The notes under the pieces are model-generated. The model was not told the origin of the DNA, did no database searches, and saw nothing but the letters and a program-made list of their open reading frames with translations. DNA of 64,000 nucleotides from Rhynchopus euleeides (lineage: Eukaryota > Euglenozoa > Diplonemea > Diplonemida > Diplonemidae). Made by a program: the position numbers and the translations under genes. The stretch spans positions 1,674,001-1,738,000 of the forward strand of contig OY723298.1 of the NCBI GenBank assembly GCA_963210315.1, written 5' to 3'. This document shows positions 1 through 8,878 of the stretch, piece after piece; positions within the stretch are counted from its first letter, which is position 1, and each line of letters opens with the position of its first letter.

Positions 1-164
1 TTGTCTTGCCGCCACCACCCCCACCACCACCACCCCAACATCATCCCTCCCTGTCGCGCGTGTCCTCCCTCCTGCCACCTACTCCCCCCCCCTCTCGCTC
101 TCTGTCTCTGTCTCTACCTCGCTCTTCGTTGCGCCGCCACCGCCCTCACCTCAGCAGCGCTGGG
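1..164 (+). promoter_or_regulatory. pyrimidine-rich leader and AG acceptor before the first gene
   Basis: A long C/T-rich tract (about 50-130) is followed by an AG at about 153-154 and then the ATG at 165. This is the expected shape of a 3' splice site, either a trans-splice acceptor or the end of an upstream intron. The acceptor role is inferred; no spliced-leader exon is visible. Confidence 0.35.
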
Positions 165-1157
165 ATGGTGGAGGTCCGGCGCGTCGCCGTTGTGATCGAC
201 GGGGGGCTCTATTCCGGATTCGCTGAACGCGCAGGTGTGGACGACACCGCGCTGCTGGGCTTTATCAGACAGGTGGAGCGGGCAGTTGGGGGGCGCGTGA
301 TTCACGTGACCTATGCTGACGCGGACAGCCAGGACTACCTGGTCCAGCATATCGATGAGGGTCTTGTGGAGGCACCCCGCATCGCAGCGCTCGCCGTGAA
401 GAGCGCAGAGCGCTGCAGGCGGGTCTCCGCCCTGCCCGCCCTGCTGGGCGCCAACCGGGTGGAGGTGAAGATGTCGGGCTACCGCCTGCAGCACTACCGC
501 ACCCCTGTGGCAGCGCCGCCTTCCCTGCAGGAGCCTTGCGTCTACCGCACGTCGGCAGGCCTGGTGCAGGACATGTGTGATGTGGATGTGTGCGTCAGGA
601 TTTTTGAATATGCGCATGGCCTCGTCACCTCTGCCAACGGGACCCCCATCCTCCCCTCCGATATTGTCCTCCTTGCGAAGGACTCCGATCTGGCCCACGC
701 GCTGCACAGTGTGGCAAAGACAGCCCCGCAGATGAGGGTCTGGCTCGCGGCGTTGCAGGATGAGCACCGCCCTGCCGCGGGTGGGCAGCAGTCGAGCCAG
801 CAGCAGGATGGCGGTGCCTCGGGGGGGAAGGGCAGCAGCCAGGCGGGGGCAGCGGCGGCGGACCCGTTGGGATCCATCAGCAGGGCGCTGGAGGCGTACA
901 TCCCCAGGCGGCAGCGCTTCCTGCTGCACCTCGAGGGGGCTGACCGGGGTGGGGGAGGGGCCGAGGCGTGTCCTGCCAGCAGCGGTAGTTCCGCAGCAGC
1001 TCCTTCGGCTGGTGGTGGTGGTGGGGGGCGGCGGGCGGCGCCGGCAGGTGGGGCAAAGGAGGCGAAGAAGAAGAGGGCCCGGTCAAGTGCGGAGGAGAAA
1101 CCCGGCAGCACAGCGAAGCGGAAACGGCACGGGGAGGGAGAGGAAGGTGTGGGGTGA
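165..1157 (+). CDS. NYN (PIN-like) domain putative ribonuclease
   Basis: A 330-residue protein. Residues 7-14 (AVVIDGG) resemble the first beta strand and catalytic Asp of the NYN/LabA-like PIN fold. CDVDVCVRIFEYA and, further on, DIVLLAKDSDLAHAL match the other acidic motifs of that fold, so the metal-binding acidic cluster appears intact. Such proteins are usually metal-dependent RNases; the substrate here is unknown. The C-terminal third is low complexity (Gln-, Gly- and Ala-rich) and ends in basic clusters (KKKRARSS, KRKRH) that could be nuclear localisation signals. The frame is open upstream to base 6. The ATG at 165 was chosen because it follows a pyrimidine tract and AG and directly precedes the conserved strand. 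Fold assignment is by motif only. Confidence 0.6.
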   Translation: MVEVRRVAVVIDGGLYSGFAERAGVDDTALLGFIRQVERAVGGRVIHVTYADADSQDYLVQHIDEGLVEAPRIAALAVKSAERCRRVSALPALLGANRVEVKMSGYRLQHYRTPVAAPPSLQEPCVYRTSAGLVQDMCDVDVCVRIFEYAHGLVTSANGTPILPSDIVLLAKDSDLAHALHSVAKTAPQMRVWLAALQDEHRPAAGGQQSSQQQDGGASGGKGSSQAGAAAADPLGSISRALEAYIPRRQRFLLHLEGADRGGGGAEACPASSGSSAAAPSAGGGGGGRRAAPAGGAKEAKKKRARSSAEEKPGSTAKRKRHGEGEEGVG

Positions 1158-1759
1158 GTGGCCCTTTCAGAGAGGGGGGGGTGGGTGGGTGTGAGAAGCT
1201 CATGATCAACGGGGGGGGGGGTGTTTTTTCTGTTAGGTGTGTCGAATTGCGCAGCGCTTTCATTGGTGGGCGCGGGCAAGGTTTGTTGCCGTAGATGGGT
1301 GGGCCGTTGGGCAGTCCACGTGGGTGGTCTCTCAATCTCCCTCCCTCCCCCCTTCCCCTCCGTCCGATGTGTCTTCCGGAAGCAGGCTCTGTGTCCTTCG
1401 GCATGATTTCCACCCAATGCAGAGGCATGTCACCGCTTTGTTGTTAGTAGTATCCATTTTAATGTAACGGCAGTCGACCCATCCTGCACCCACACCACAC
1501 CACACCACCCCGACAGGAGGCTCCTCCGTGGACTAAACATTCAAAAAGAGCCAAAGAACACACACACACAAAGCACGCGCCCCCCTTATTTTTGATTTCT
1601 CGTGGCTGGGAGCCGAAGCACCCAACCCCACGACCCTTCAAACCCTTTCATTTTTTTTGCCTATAGTTTCAGACCGTTTCAAGGGGATTTTCTCCCGCGT
1701 GCAAAACCACCAAGCAAGGCCTAAAAGACACCACCACACGCTTTCGCCGTAACCCCAAG
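1158..1759. other. intergenic, no gene seen
   Basis: G-rich then A/C-rich low-complexity sequence between the NYN gene and the DnaJ gene. No convincing reading frame or repeat. It presumably holds the 3' end of the first gene and the leader of the second. Confidence 0.4.
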
Positions 1760-2791
1760 ATGGTCGTCAGCAAGAAGCTGTACGATGTCCTCGGCGTCAG
1801 CACCGGGGCGACGGAGGCGGAGGTGAAGAAGGCATACAAGAAGCTTGCCCTGAAGTGGCACCCCGACCGGAACCAGGAGAACAAGGAGCAGGCGGAGACA
1901 AAGTTCAAGGAGGTGAGCGAGGCATACGAGGTGCTGAGCGACCCTGAGAAGCGCAAGCTCTACGACCAGGTCGGCGACGACTACAAGAAGGTGGAGAGCG
2001 GGGGCGGCGGCGGTGGTGGCGGCTTCCCCGGCGGCGGCGGCTTCTCCGGCTTCCCTGCGGGCCAGGGCACCTCCTTCCACTTCTCCGGCGCGCCCGGCGG
2101 CGGCATGGGCGGCATGGGCGGCACCGACCCCCGCAAGGTCTTCCAGCAGTTCTTCGGTGCCGGCTTCAACCCCGGGTCCTCCCGCTTTGACGACGACGAC
2201 CCCTTCGCCGCCTTCTTCGGCGGCGGCGGTGGCATGGGCGGCATGGGTGGAATGGGTGGCATGCCCGGCGGCATGGGCAGCATGGGTGGGATGGGCGGTG
2301 CAGGCGGTGGCGGCAAGCGGAAGGGCGCTCCCCGCGAGTTCCCCCTGGAGGTCAAGCTGGAGGAGCTGTACACCGGGTGCACCAAGAAGCGGAAGATCAC
2401 CCGGAAGAGGCTGCAGGGCGGGCAGGCGGTGGACGTCCCCACGGTGGTGGAGGTGGAGGTGAAGCCAGGCTACAAGGCTGGGACAAAGGTGACCTTCCCA
2501 GGCGAGGGCGACGAGTCTGCCGGGCAGACCGCAGGGGATGTCATCTTTGTGATCAAGGAGGCGCCGCACGACAAGCTGAAGCGTGACGGCAACAACCTCG
2601 TCTTCTCCCCCTCCCTCTCGCGGGCCGAGTCGCACACCGTCGCAGTGCCTGTTCTCCAGGGCGGCACCCTGCAGGTGCGGGTTCCCGGAGGGACAGCAAC
2701 AACCCCACTGCCTGACAAGGGGATGCCCATCCGGAAATCCGGCAAGCAGGTCGGGTATGGTGACCTGTTGGTGAAGCCCGTGTGGCATTGA
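1760..2791 (+). CDS. class B (Sis1/DNAJB1-like) Hsp40 co-chaperone
   Basis: 343 residues, the usual length of class B J proteins. The J domain is residues 1-73 with the essential HPD at 34-36, which stimulates Hsp70 ATPase. A long Gly/Phe/Met-rich linker follows (about 78-195, with many GGMGG units). There is no CxxCxGxG zinc finger, so this is not class A. Two beta-sandwich substrate-binding domains (CTDI and CTDII, about 200-340) include the hallmark [19 protein letters not shown] and end in [10 protein letters not shown]. It is a cytosolic or nuclear protein-folding factor. It ends in TGA. A second protein made only of this C-terminal fold lies downstream at 11904-12467; the two would be near neighbours without the intervening transposon. 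Confidence 0.92.
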   Translation: MVVSKKLYDVLGVSTGATEAEVKKAYKKLALKWHPDRNQENKEQAETKFKEVSEAYEVLSDPEKRKLYDQVGDDYKKVESGGGGGGGGFPGGGGFSGFPAGQGTSFHFSGAPGGGMGGMGGTDPRKVFQQFFGAGFNPGSSRFDDDDPFAAFFGGGGGMGGMGGMGGMPGGMGSMGGMGGAGGGGKRKGAPREFPLEVKLEELYTGCTKKRKITRKRLQGGQAVDVPTVVEVEVKPGYKAGTKVTFPGEGDESAGQTAGDVIFVIKEAPHDKLKRDGNNLVFSPSLSRAESHTVAVPVLQGGTLQVRVPGGTATTPLPDKGMPIRKSGKQVGYGDLLVKPVWH

Positions 2792-4410
2792 TGTCCGAAA
2801 CGGCCCTGTCTCGACTCGGAGTAGGAGACAAGCGGTTGCTTTTGGTGAGGTGTGGCAAAAAACGAGATTCTTGGATTAGAGAAGCAATTTGGTAGAGCGG
2901 ACGAAATGGAAAAGGGGTGGGGGGGGGGGGGGGACGGAGAGACGGAAAGAGCTGCTTATATGCGACGGAGCTGGATCATCTTCACTTTGTTCTTCTCTTC
3001 CTGGAGGAGAATAGTGGGTGGGTGTGGGTGGGGGAAGAGGCGAAGCAAGGGGTGGGGTGTTCTGTTTTCTGGTCAGGTTTGGTTATATCCTTTGAGACGA
3101 AATAAGGGAGGGGAGGGGTCAAATTGTGGGGCCTGTGTGGGGGGCAGCACGCCTTTGTGACCTCCCCACTGGGCTCAAGTTGACACAGACCGACAAAAGT
3201 ATGACCCCCATCCCTGAAGTGAAGCCAACGAACAGAGTTGACCATCTAACAACGCGGGACATTTCTTTGTCCTGCCAGCTTGCCTATTTTCTAGATTGAA
3301 TCCTTCGCCAAAAAGAATACCCTTCGCAAAAACGTTTTGTATTTCTCGGGAAAAAAATCTCTGCACCGCGGAAAATCCCTGAAACGACGCACACAATCAA
3401 GCGGGGGTGGGAATGGGGGGGGCATGAAAGTTGAAAAATACAACCCCTTCACCCCGGGGACTGGGGTGAGTCCCTTCGGGTGTGTCTTACACTCCACCCC
3501 CACCCGCCCCACCGCCGTCGCCAGCTCCGTTTTCCTCACCTCCCCCCTCCCTTTCTTTTTTGCCTTTCTTCCGGCAAAACTCGTAACGTGGATATGTTAC
3601 TACCATATGTCCTTTCCCCTCTTCCGACCATTCCCCACCACTCCCTTTCCCTTCCCAACCTGTGGACACACTGAGACCTAACCATGCGACCGACACCACT
3701 CACAATGCTTCACGGTTTGAATAGACTTAGGTTGGGAATGGAAATGTGGCCAAGCTCCTGAGCTGAAGTACATTCAGCTCGGGTTGTCTCTTGGGCCCAA
3801 ACCCCCCCTTGCTGTTGCTTCATCAGCATGAATGGAGGTTGGTGGGTGGGTGGGGGGGCAGCTCCGTTGGCGAGATTCCATTTTGTTGTGCAGATTTTCG
3901 CCTCCGGCGTTGACTCAGAGAACCCCTGCGAGGCAAGCCTATGAATTGTATGTGTGGGGATCGCACCGACAGAGTGATGGAGGGGAGGAGGATTTGCTCT
4001 GTGCGTTCCCCGCGAATGCTCCCAAAAAAACAAAGAACGCATTTTTTTTCGTTTGTCACAAAAAAATTGTGTGATGGGATGATGCCTTCCCGCATTGTTT
4101 TCGAGGCTGCCCGCTGAAAGGCACCTGAAAGTCGTTCAAAATTCTTCTCCCCCCCCCCCCCTCATGTGCACGCCACCTGCCTCAACAGCAGGGCAAAAAT
4201 TATTGTGGTTGATAGATGGCCATCAAATAATCACCCCCCGCAAAGCCACTGAGGCAATGTTGAGGCAACGCAAACACACCGGCCAAGTGCATACTTTTTT
4301 TGTTTCATTTTTTTGACGCCCCCTTTACGTCTTGGTTTTCCTGTTCCGTTTTTTGATACACGCGCAGAGGGATATGTGTGGGTGTGGGAGGGGTAAAGGG
4401 GTGGGGGGGG
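2792..4410. other. intergenic, low complexity, no gene seen
   Basis: About 1.6 kb with G and C homopolymer runs and T-rich stretches. The open frames here have low-complexity translations without recognisable domains. It ends in the long G run that forms the left target duplication of the hAT element. Confidence 0.4.
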
Positions 4411-4418
4411 GGGGGGGC
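4411..4418. repeat. left 8-bp target-site duplication of the hAT element
   Basis: GGGGGGGC, identical to 11586-11593. It lies in a longer G run, so on its own it would be weak evidence. Confidence 0.6.
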
Positions 4419-4426
4419 CAGTGTTG

Positions 4427-4525
4427 TTAGGGTGGGTTTAAACTCGGGTTTAAACCGGGTTTTTATTGGGTTTTTATGTTTTTTATTCCTGAGATTTCTC
4501 GGGTTTAAACTCGGTTTTTTGGTGG
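4427..4525. repeat. subterminal GGTTTAAACC-rich block, left
   Basis: Several overlapping GGGTTTAAAC and GGGTTTTTA units directly inside the left terminal inverted repeat. The mirror block at 11476-11575 lies inside the right end. Subterminal repeats of this kind are typical transposase-binding arrays of hAT elements; that role is inferred. Confidence 0.6.
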
Positions 4526-4909
4526 GGGGCGGGAGCGGGGGGTTTTGAACGATTTTGAACGATTTTTGGCCGTGCTCGTCGCGTTCCCCGGTGAGGGGGG
4601 ACGCTGTTTCGTGTTCTCCTTGCCGCACGGAGGCATTGCCTTACGTCGCCTCTTCCTCTTTTCCTTTATGGGCGGGTTAGTCTGGCTCAGAGGGCGGGAC
4701 CGTGCTGATATGCACAGTGACGACTCTCCCTTTTTTTGTTGTGCCCGCCTCCTGCCGAGTCGTGGCTGCTGCCTCTCAGACTGGGGGCGGGCGGTCGCCG
4801 ACGCTGACGCGCCTGGCGGCCCGTGGAAAGTGACGTGGGTCTGGGGGTGGGGGGGGGGGTGCTGGGGTGTCAGGCCGAAGCCCTTGACCGCTGTTGATTT
4901 TTGCAGGTT
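4526..4909. other. 3' side of LINE1 / hAT interior, no gene seen
   Basis: About 380 bp between the subterminal block and the LINE1 ORF2 stop codon. It probably contains the LINE1 3' UTR and part of the hAT interior. No poly(A) tract that would fix the LINE1 3' end was seen. Confidence 0.35.
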
Positions 4910-7900
4910 TCACGAGATCAGGTAGTCCTTCTCGCTGTGCTCCGTCACCCCTGCCTCAGCCAGGTAGCGTAGGGCCCCCTTGCAGTTGTGCAGCAGCAGG
5001 TTGTGCACGTTTGTGGCTGTGAGGTGGTGTCGGGCTGACGCTGTCGCGGGACAGCCGAAGAATAGGTGCTTCAGCGAGACCCCAGGCGGGGGGCTGTCCG
5101 GCGCAAGCTTCAGGCAGGGTTTGCACGGTGGTTGTGCGCTGCCCGGGACGTCGTGGTCGTACACCAGGCGGTGGTGGTCGGCCCGGAGGCGGCGGATGGT
5201 GGTTTCCCCTAAGCGGGTAAGGCCCTCCATGCGGAGGTCAGGGCGCTGCAGTCGCGTCTCCCCGATTCCTGACCGATACGCGTACACGCTCTCTGTGCGG
5301 GGCAACGTGGTCCCGCTGTATATGTGTCGGCGGAGGGTGACACGGGCCGACGCGAGGCTGATCGGCTCCATCTGGGGCTTGAACGCACCGATCTGCGCCT
5401 GCTTGTCAGCAAGTTCGTTCCCTACCACCCCAACATGCGACGGGATGTAGCGGAGGTGGGTGGTGACATCGTATGTTTGGGCGAGCTTGCGCAGCCTCTG
5501 CCAGATGTCCCATTCGGTGGACCCCCTCGCTCGCTGGGGGCCGCTCAGCAGTGCATTCAGTGCGCTCTGCGAGTCGGTGAGGATGGCGACCGTTTCGCCT
5601 TGGGTTACCACGGTGCATAGGTGGGCGAGGGATTCTCTGATGGCCACCAGCTCTGCCTGGTAGCTGATGCAACGGAGTCCTGCCGGCCAGGCGAGCTTTT
5701 TCTTGAGGCGGCCCTCCGGCATGCTGTACACCGCTGCGCCCGCGCCGCCCTGTTGCTGCCGCGATGTGGAGTTGGAGACTGACCCGTCGGTGTAGACATG
5801 CCAGGCGCACGTCGGGAGGGCCTGGATGGTCTGCTCTGCCAGGTCCCGGAGGGTGTCTTTCGGGGTGGCGGCCTTCGGGGCGGTGAGCCCCGGCAGCGTC
5901 GCCAGGATGTGCACTCGTGGCAGCACCAGGTTCCATTCCCAGGGGGGGATGGGGTGTGCTGCATGCAGGGGGGCCAGCAGGGGGGTGCGCCCGTCGACCT
6001 TCGAGGATTTCACCAGACTCCGTGCCTGATGTAGCCAGCTGCCTCCCGTGTTCCCGGTATTTAGTTGCGCCCGGTATCCTGGGGAGTGGGGCACGCGGCG
6101 GAAGCGTTCGTGGTCTGTGCACACCGCAACCTTGAAGTCGAGGTCGAGGTCTCGTAGGTGTGATTCCCAGAGGAGCTTCGCCGTGCTGGTGTTCTTCATG
6201 CAGCCTGTGATAATCAGGGCTGCGGTGCGGTGGACATCTTGCAGGCGTTTGAGGTTCCTCGCGGTCAGGCCAGGGGTGTAAACGCTTGCGGCGTACATCA
6301 GGATGGGGTAGACATACGTCAGGTAGGCCTGGCGCAGCGTGTCTCCACTTGAGCCCCAGTCGGTGCCTGCCAACATACGCAGTATGCTCAGGCGTCGCAT
6401 ACAGGTGGTCACGACGTGGTCGACGTGGTCCGACATCGTGTAGCAGGCATCGATGTAAACCCCGAGGTATTTTGCTGTGGAGTCGTGCTGGAGGGGGGTG
6501 CCGTCTGGGAGCTCCATGCGCTTGTGCTCGCCCAGTGCTTCAGGCGTCGTTCCCATCAGCGTGTAGCAGCACTTGCTGGGGGAGAGCTGCAGCCCGTGGA
6601 GTGGGACTTCGGCGGCGAGTGCTGATATGACGCCCTGTGCGGTGCTTAGGGCGTCGGTGTAGGTGTCCCCGACGACGAGTACTGCAATGTCATCTGCGAA
6701 CACCGCAGGGTGGACGTCCGGGGAGGCGGTGATGGCTCGAGATACGTCATCCATCACGCAGTTGAAGAGCAGGGGCGAGAGCACTGTTCCTTGTGGGACA
6801 CCGTTGTTGAAGTCGTAGTAGTCGCTTCTCACCCCGTGCACCTGTGCGGCGGCCCGGCGGTTGCTGAGGTAGTTGTGCAGCCATCGGGTGAACTTCGGGG
6901 GGAAGCCCTTTCGTCTGACGCTGTTGATGACTGCGAGCTTGCTGACCTTGTCGAAGGCTTTCTCGAGGTCGAAGTACAGGGTGACAGCTGCCTTCCCGGA
7001 GGAGAGGGCGTCCGTCGCTGTTTGGGTGATGTAGGCTAGCTGGTCGGTTGTCGATCTCAGTCGCTGGAATCCCGCTTGGTTCGGGCAGTGCCCCTCGACT
7101 TGCGGGTATGCGTCGTCAAGCATGAGCTGCTCCATGCGCCTCTTCACCATTTTTTCCAGTACCTTGCATGCTGTGCTGGTGAGCGCAATTGGTCGGTACG
7201 AGGATGCTGCCGTCGCTGGCTTCCCCGGTTTCAGGATCGGGACGATGACTGCTCGCGTCCATGCGTCGGGGAGGATGCCGCTGTTCCACGACAGGTTGAG
7301 CACGTGCAGGAGTCCCTGCCGCGCTTGGGGGCCGAGGTGCATCAGCAGTTCGTTGTTGAGGTCGTCAGGCCCTGGGGATTTTCGCTCCTGCAGTTCGGAC
7401 AGGGCTGCGCTCAGCTCCTCTTTGGAGAAGTCGTCTTCGGCAGCTGAGAGCTCGGGGGGTGTCTGGCCATTCGCATGTTGCGGGGTGGGTACCGATTGTG
7501 ACTGTTGGTCGTTCCCTTCACTGATCTTGGCGTAGTGGCTGCAGAGGAGGTCCGCCTTAGCTTTGGGGTCGGTCACCGGGACCCCTCCGTCGACAAGCGG
7601 GAAGGCGGCCTGTTGAAGTTTGCGGCCGTCGAGTTCTCGCACAAGCCGGAAGGTGGCGCCGAGGTCGCTGCTGGTGCTCGCAGCCTGGCACCTGGTTTCC
7701 CAAGTTGTGCGTTTTGCTTCGAGGACGGCGTTGGTGGCGTCGGTGGTCAGCTTGTCCAGTTTGTCGTAGTCGTCCTGGGACAGGTGTGTAGTCTGGGCGT
7801 GTCTGCGTGATTCTTCGTTCCGCGCCCGTACCGCGCGTTTCACCTTGCTCGTGAACCACCTCTTGCGGGGGCGTGAGCTACGCTTCGTCGGGATGTGCTT

Positions 7901-8875
7901 GGCTGCGACCGTTCGCACCAGTCCAAGCCACTTGTGGAAGGACTCCTTCGGGTCACACCACTTCGTCACTTTGCGTGATAGCCGTTCGAGCTCCTCGGTG
8001 AAGGCGGGCCAGTCCGCTGCTGCCCAGTTCCACAGTTGACGGGCCTTGGCTGCCGGGTGTGTCGCAGCTGCTGGCGTTCGTTCAAAAGGGACGGTGTATT
8101 GGATGGCGAAGTGGTCTGATTGCCACTGGTCCAGGGTATTCCAGGTGACCTCCCCCAACTCGTAGTGGGCGAAGACGATGTCCGGCGAGGACTTGGAGTC
8201 GCGGCGCATGCGTGTGGGGTGGTCGGGGTCGTTGCACAGTGACATGCCGTTGAGGAGGGACCAGTGGTACAGATCAGTTCCCTTGTTGTCACAGCGCGCA
8301 TGTTTATCCCAGGCACGGTTGTGGATGTTGAAGTCGCCAGCTATGACGGACTCCGGCGTGTGTGGTAGCAGGGATGTAGAGAAGTCATCGTGGCGTGGGT
8401 CGTTGCTAGTGCCGACTCCCGAGGGGCGGTACACATTGGTGAACGTGACGGCGCTTTCCGGTCCCGTGACTCGCACTGTGAGGGTCTCTGTTACACTAGC
8501 GTCTGGTGCGGTGGCAATGAGAGTCGCGTGTAGGTCCTCCCGCACTAGCGTTGCGATCCCGCCTCCGGAGGTGAGCGTCCCTTTACAGCGCTTCTGGGTG
8601 CGGCGTCGGAGAAATGTGGAGTAGCCCGGGAACTTGGGGTCTCCCCCCTGTGCTGCTCGGAGCTCTTGCAGATGCACGACGTCGTACCGTTGGGTTGCGA
8701 GGTGGTGCTGTAGTTCCGCTTTTTTCGCCTCGGTGAGACCGTTGCAGTTCCAGGTCAGGCACTTGAGGTGCTGTGCCGGACCAGGGTTCTGCTCGATGTC
8801 ACCCGCCCGGAGGAGAAGGTCTCGCTTGGTCTCGAAGATGTGGCGCGGTCGGTTTGGGGATGGCGGGCTTCCCCG
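4910..8875 (-). CDS. LINE1 ORF2: endonuclease, reverse transcriptase, RNase H
   Basis: Open from the codon after the ORF1 stop (8875) to TGA at 4912-4910, 1321 codons. If the 2A motif works, the mature protein starts at Pro (8779) and has 1289 residues. Order: a 2A peptide, then an APE-like endonuclease starting at once (WNCNG, HLQE, GDFN, QSDH all present), RT (YFDLEKAFDKV, GVPQGTVLSPLLF, active site FADD), RNase H (YTDGS, QAELVAI, LTDSQSAL, GNELADKQA, all four acidic residues present), and a C-terminal Cys/His knuckle (CKPCLK...LKHLFFGC). This layout matches the I/ingi/L1Tc group. No AUG occurs before codon 8245-8243, well inside the endonuclease. The reading frame has no internal disruption, so the copy may be recent or active. 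Confidence 0.93.
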   Translation of the reverse strand, partial: RGSPPSPNRPRHIFETKRDLLLRAGDIEQNPGPAQHLKCLTWNCNGLTEAKKAELQHHLATQRYDVVHLQELRAAQGGDPKFPGYSTFLRRRTQKRCKGTLTSGGGIATLVREDLHATLIATAPDASVTETLTVRVTGPESAVTFTNVYRPSGVGTSNDPRHDDFSTSLLPHTPESVIAGDFNIHNRAWDKHARCDNKGTDLYHWSLLNGMSLCNDPDHPTRMRRDSKSSPDIVFAHYELGEVTWNTLDQWQSDHFAIQYTVPFERTPAAATHPAAKARQLWNWAAADWPAFTEELERLSRKVTKWCDPKESFHKWLGLVRTVAAKHIPTKRSSRPRKRWFTSKVKRAVRARNEESRRHAQTTHLSQDDYDKLDKLTTDATNAVLEAKRTTWETRCQAASTSSDLGATFRLVRELDGRKLQQAAFPLVDGGVPVTDPKAKADLLCSHYAKISEGNDQQSQSVPTPQHANGQTPPELSAAEDDFSKEELSAALSELQERKSPGPDDLNNELLMHLGPQARQGLLHVLNLSWNSGILPDAWTRAVIVPILKPGKPATAASSYRPIALTSTACKVLEKMVKRRMEQLMLDDAYPQVEGHCPNQAGFQRLRSTTDQLAYITQTATDALSSGKAAVTLYFDLEKAFDKVSKLAVINSVRRKGFPPKFTRWLHNYLSNRRAAAQVHGVRSDYYDFNNGVPQGTVLSPLLFNCVMDDVSRAITASPDVHPAVFADDIAVLVVGDTYTDALSTAQGVISALAAEVPLHGLQLSPSKCCYTLMGTTPEALGEHKRMELPDGTPLQHDSTAKYLGVYIDACYTMSDHVDHVVTTCMRRLSILRMLAGTDWGSSGDTLRQAYLTYVYPILMYAASVYTPGLTARNLKRLQDVHRTAALIITGCMKNTSTAKLLWESHLRDLDLDFKVAVCTDHERFRRVPHSPGYRAQLNTGNTGGSWLHQARSLVKSSKVDGRTPLLAPLHAAHPIPPWEWNLVLPRVHILATLPGLTAPKAATPKDTLRDLAEQTIQALPTCAWHVYTDGSVSNSTSRQQQGGAGAAVYSMPEGRLKKKLAWPAGLRCISYQAELVAIRESLAHLCTVVTQGETVAILTDSQSALNALLSGPQRARGSTEWDIWQRLRKLAQTYDVTTHLRYIPSHVGVVGNELADKQAQIGAFKPQMEPISLASARVTLRRHIYSGTTLPRTESVYAYRSGIGETRLQRPDLRMEGLTRLGETTIRRLRADHHRLVYDHDVPGSAQPPCKPCLKLAPDSPPPGVSLKHLFFGCPATASARHHLTATNVHNLLLHNCKGALRYLAEAGVTEHSEKDYLIS
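8777..8800 (-). other. 2A ribosome-skipping motif of LINE1
   Basis: DIEQNPGP, preceded by LLLRAG, in frame with ORF2. This fits the class 1 2A consensus D(V/I)ExNPGP including the usual upstream Leu-rich and Ala-Gly context. Skipping would occur between Gly (8782-8780) and Pro (8779-8777). 2A peptides at the N terminus of trypanosome L1Tc/ingi ORFs are known; here the motif lies after an in-frame stop codon. Confidence 0.85.
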
Positions 8876-8878
8876 TCA
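8801..8878 (-). promoter_or_regulatory. candidate UGA readthrough signal between LINE1 ORF1 and ORF2
   Basis: The ORF1 stop is UGA at 8878-8876 followed by CGG. UGA-CGG is the stop context of the readthrough class used by several RNA viruses, where a 3' stem-loop follows. Here GCCCGCC (8868-8862) can pair with GGCGGGU (8807-8801), seven pairs with one G-U, starting 7 nt after the stop and closing just before the 2A. A shorter GGGGA/UCCCC hairpin is an alternative. The 25 codons from the stop to the 2A contain no Met and no further stop. Readthrough is inferred and the structure was paired by eye. Confidence 0.5.

Noticed and set aside
114..929. Long antisense open frames over the NYN, DnaJ, DDB1, oxidase and pacifastin genes
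   Set aside because: These are shadows of real coding sequence at very high GC; their translations are repetitive and without domains.
8876..8878. UGA as a reassigned sense codon in this organism
   Set aside because: Host genes (NYN protein, both DnaJ-type genes, H2B, pacifastin-like) end at UGA at family-typical lengths, so UGA is a normal stop here.
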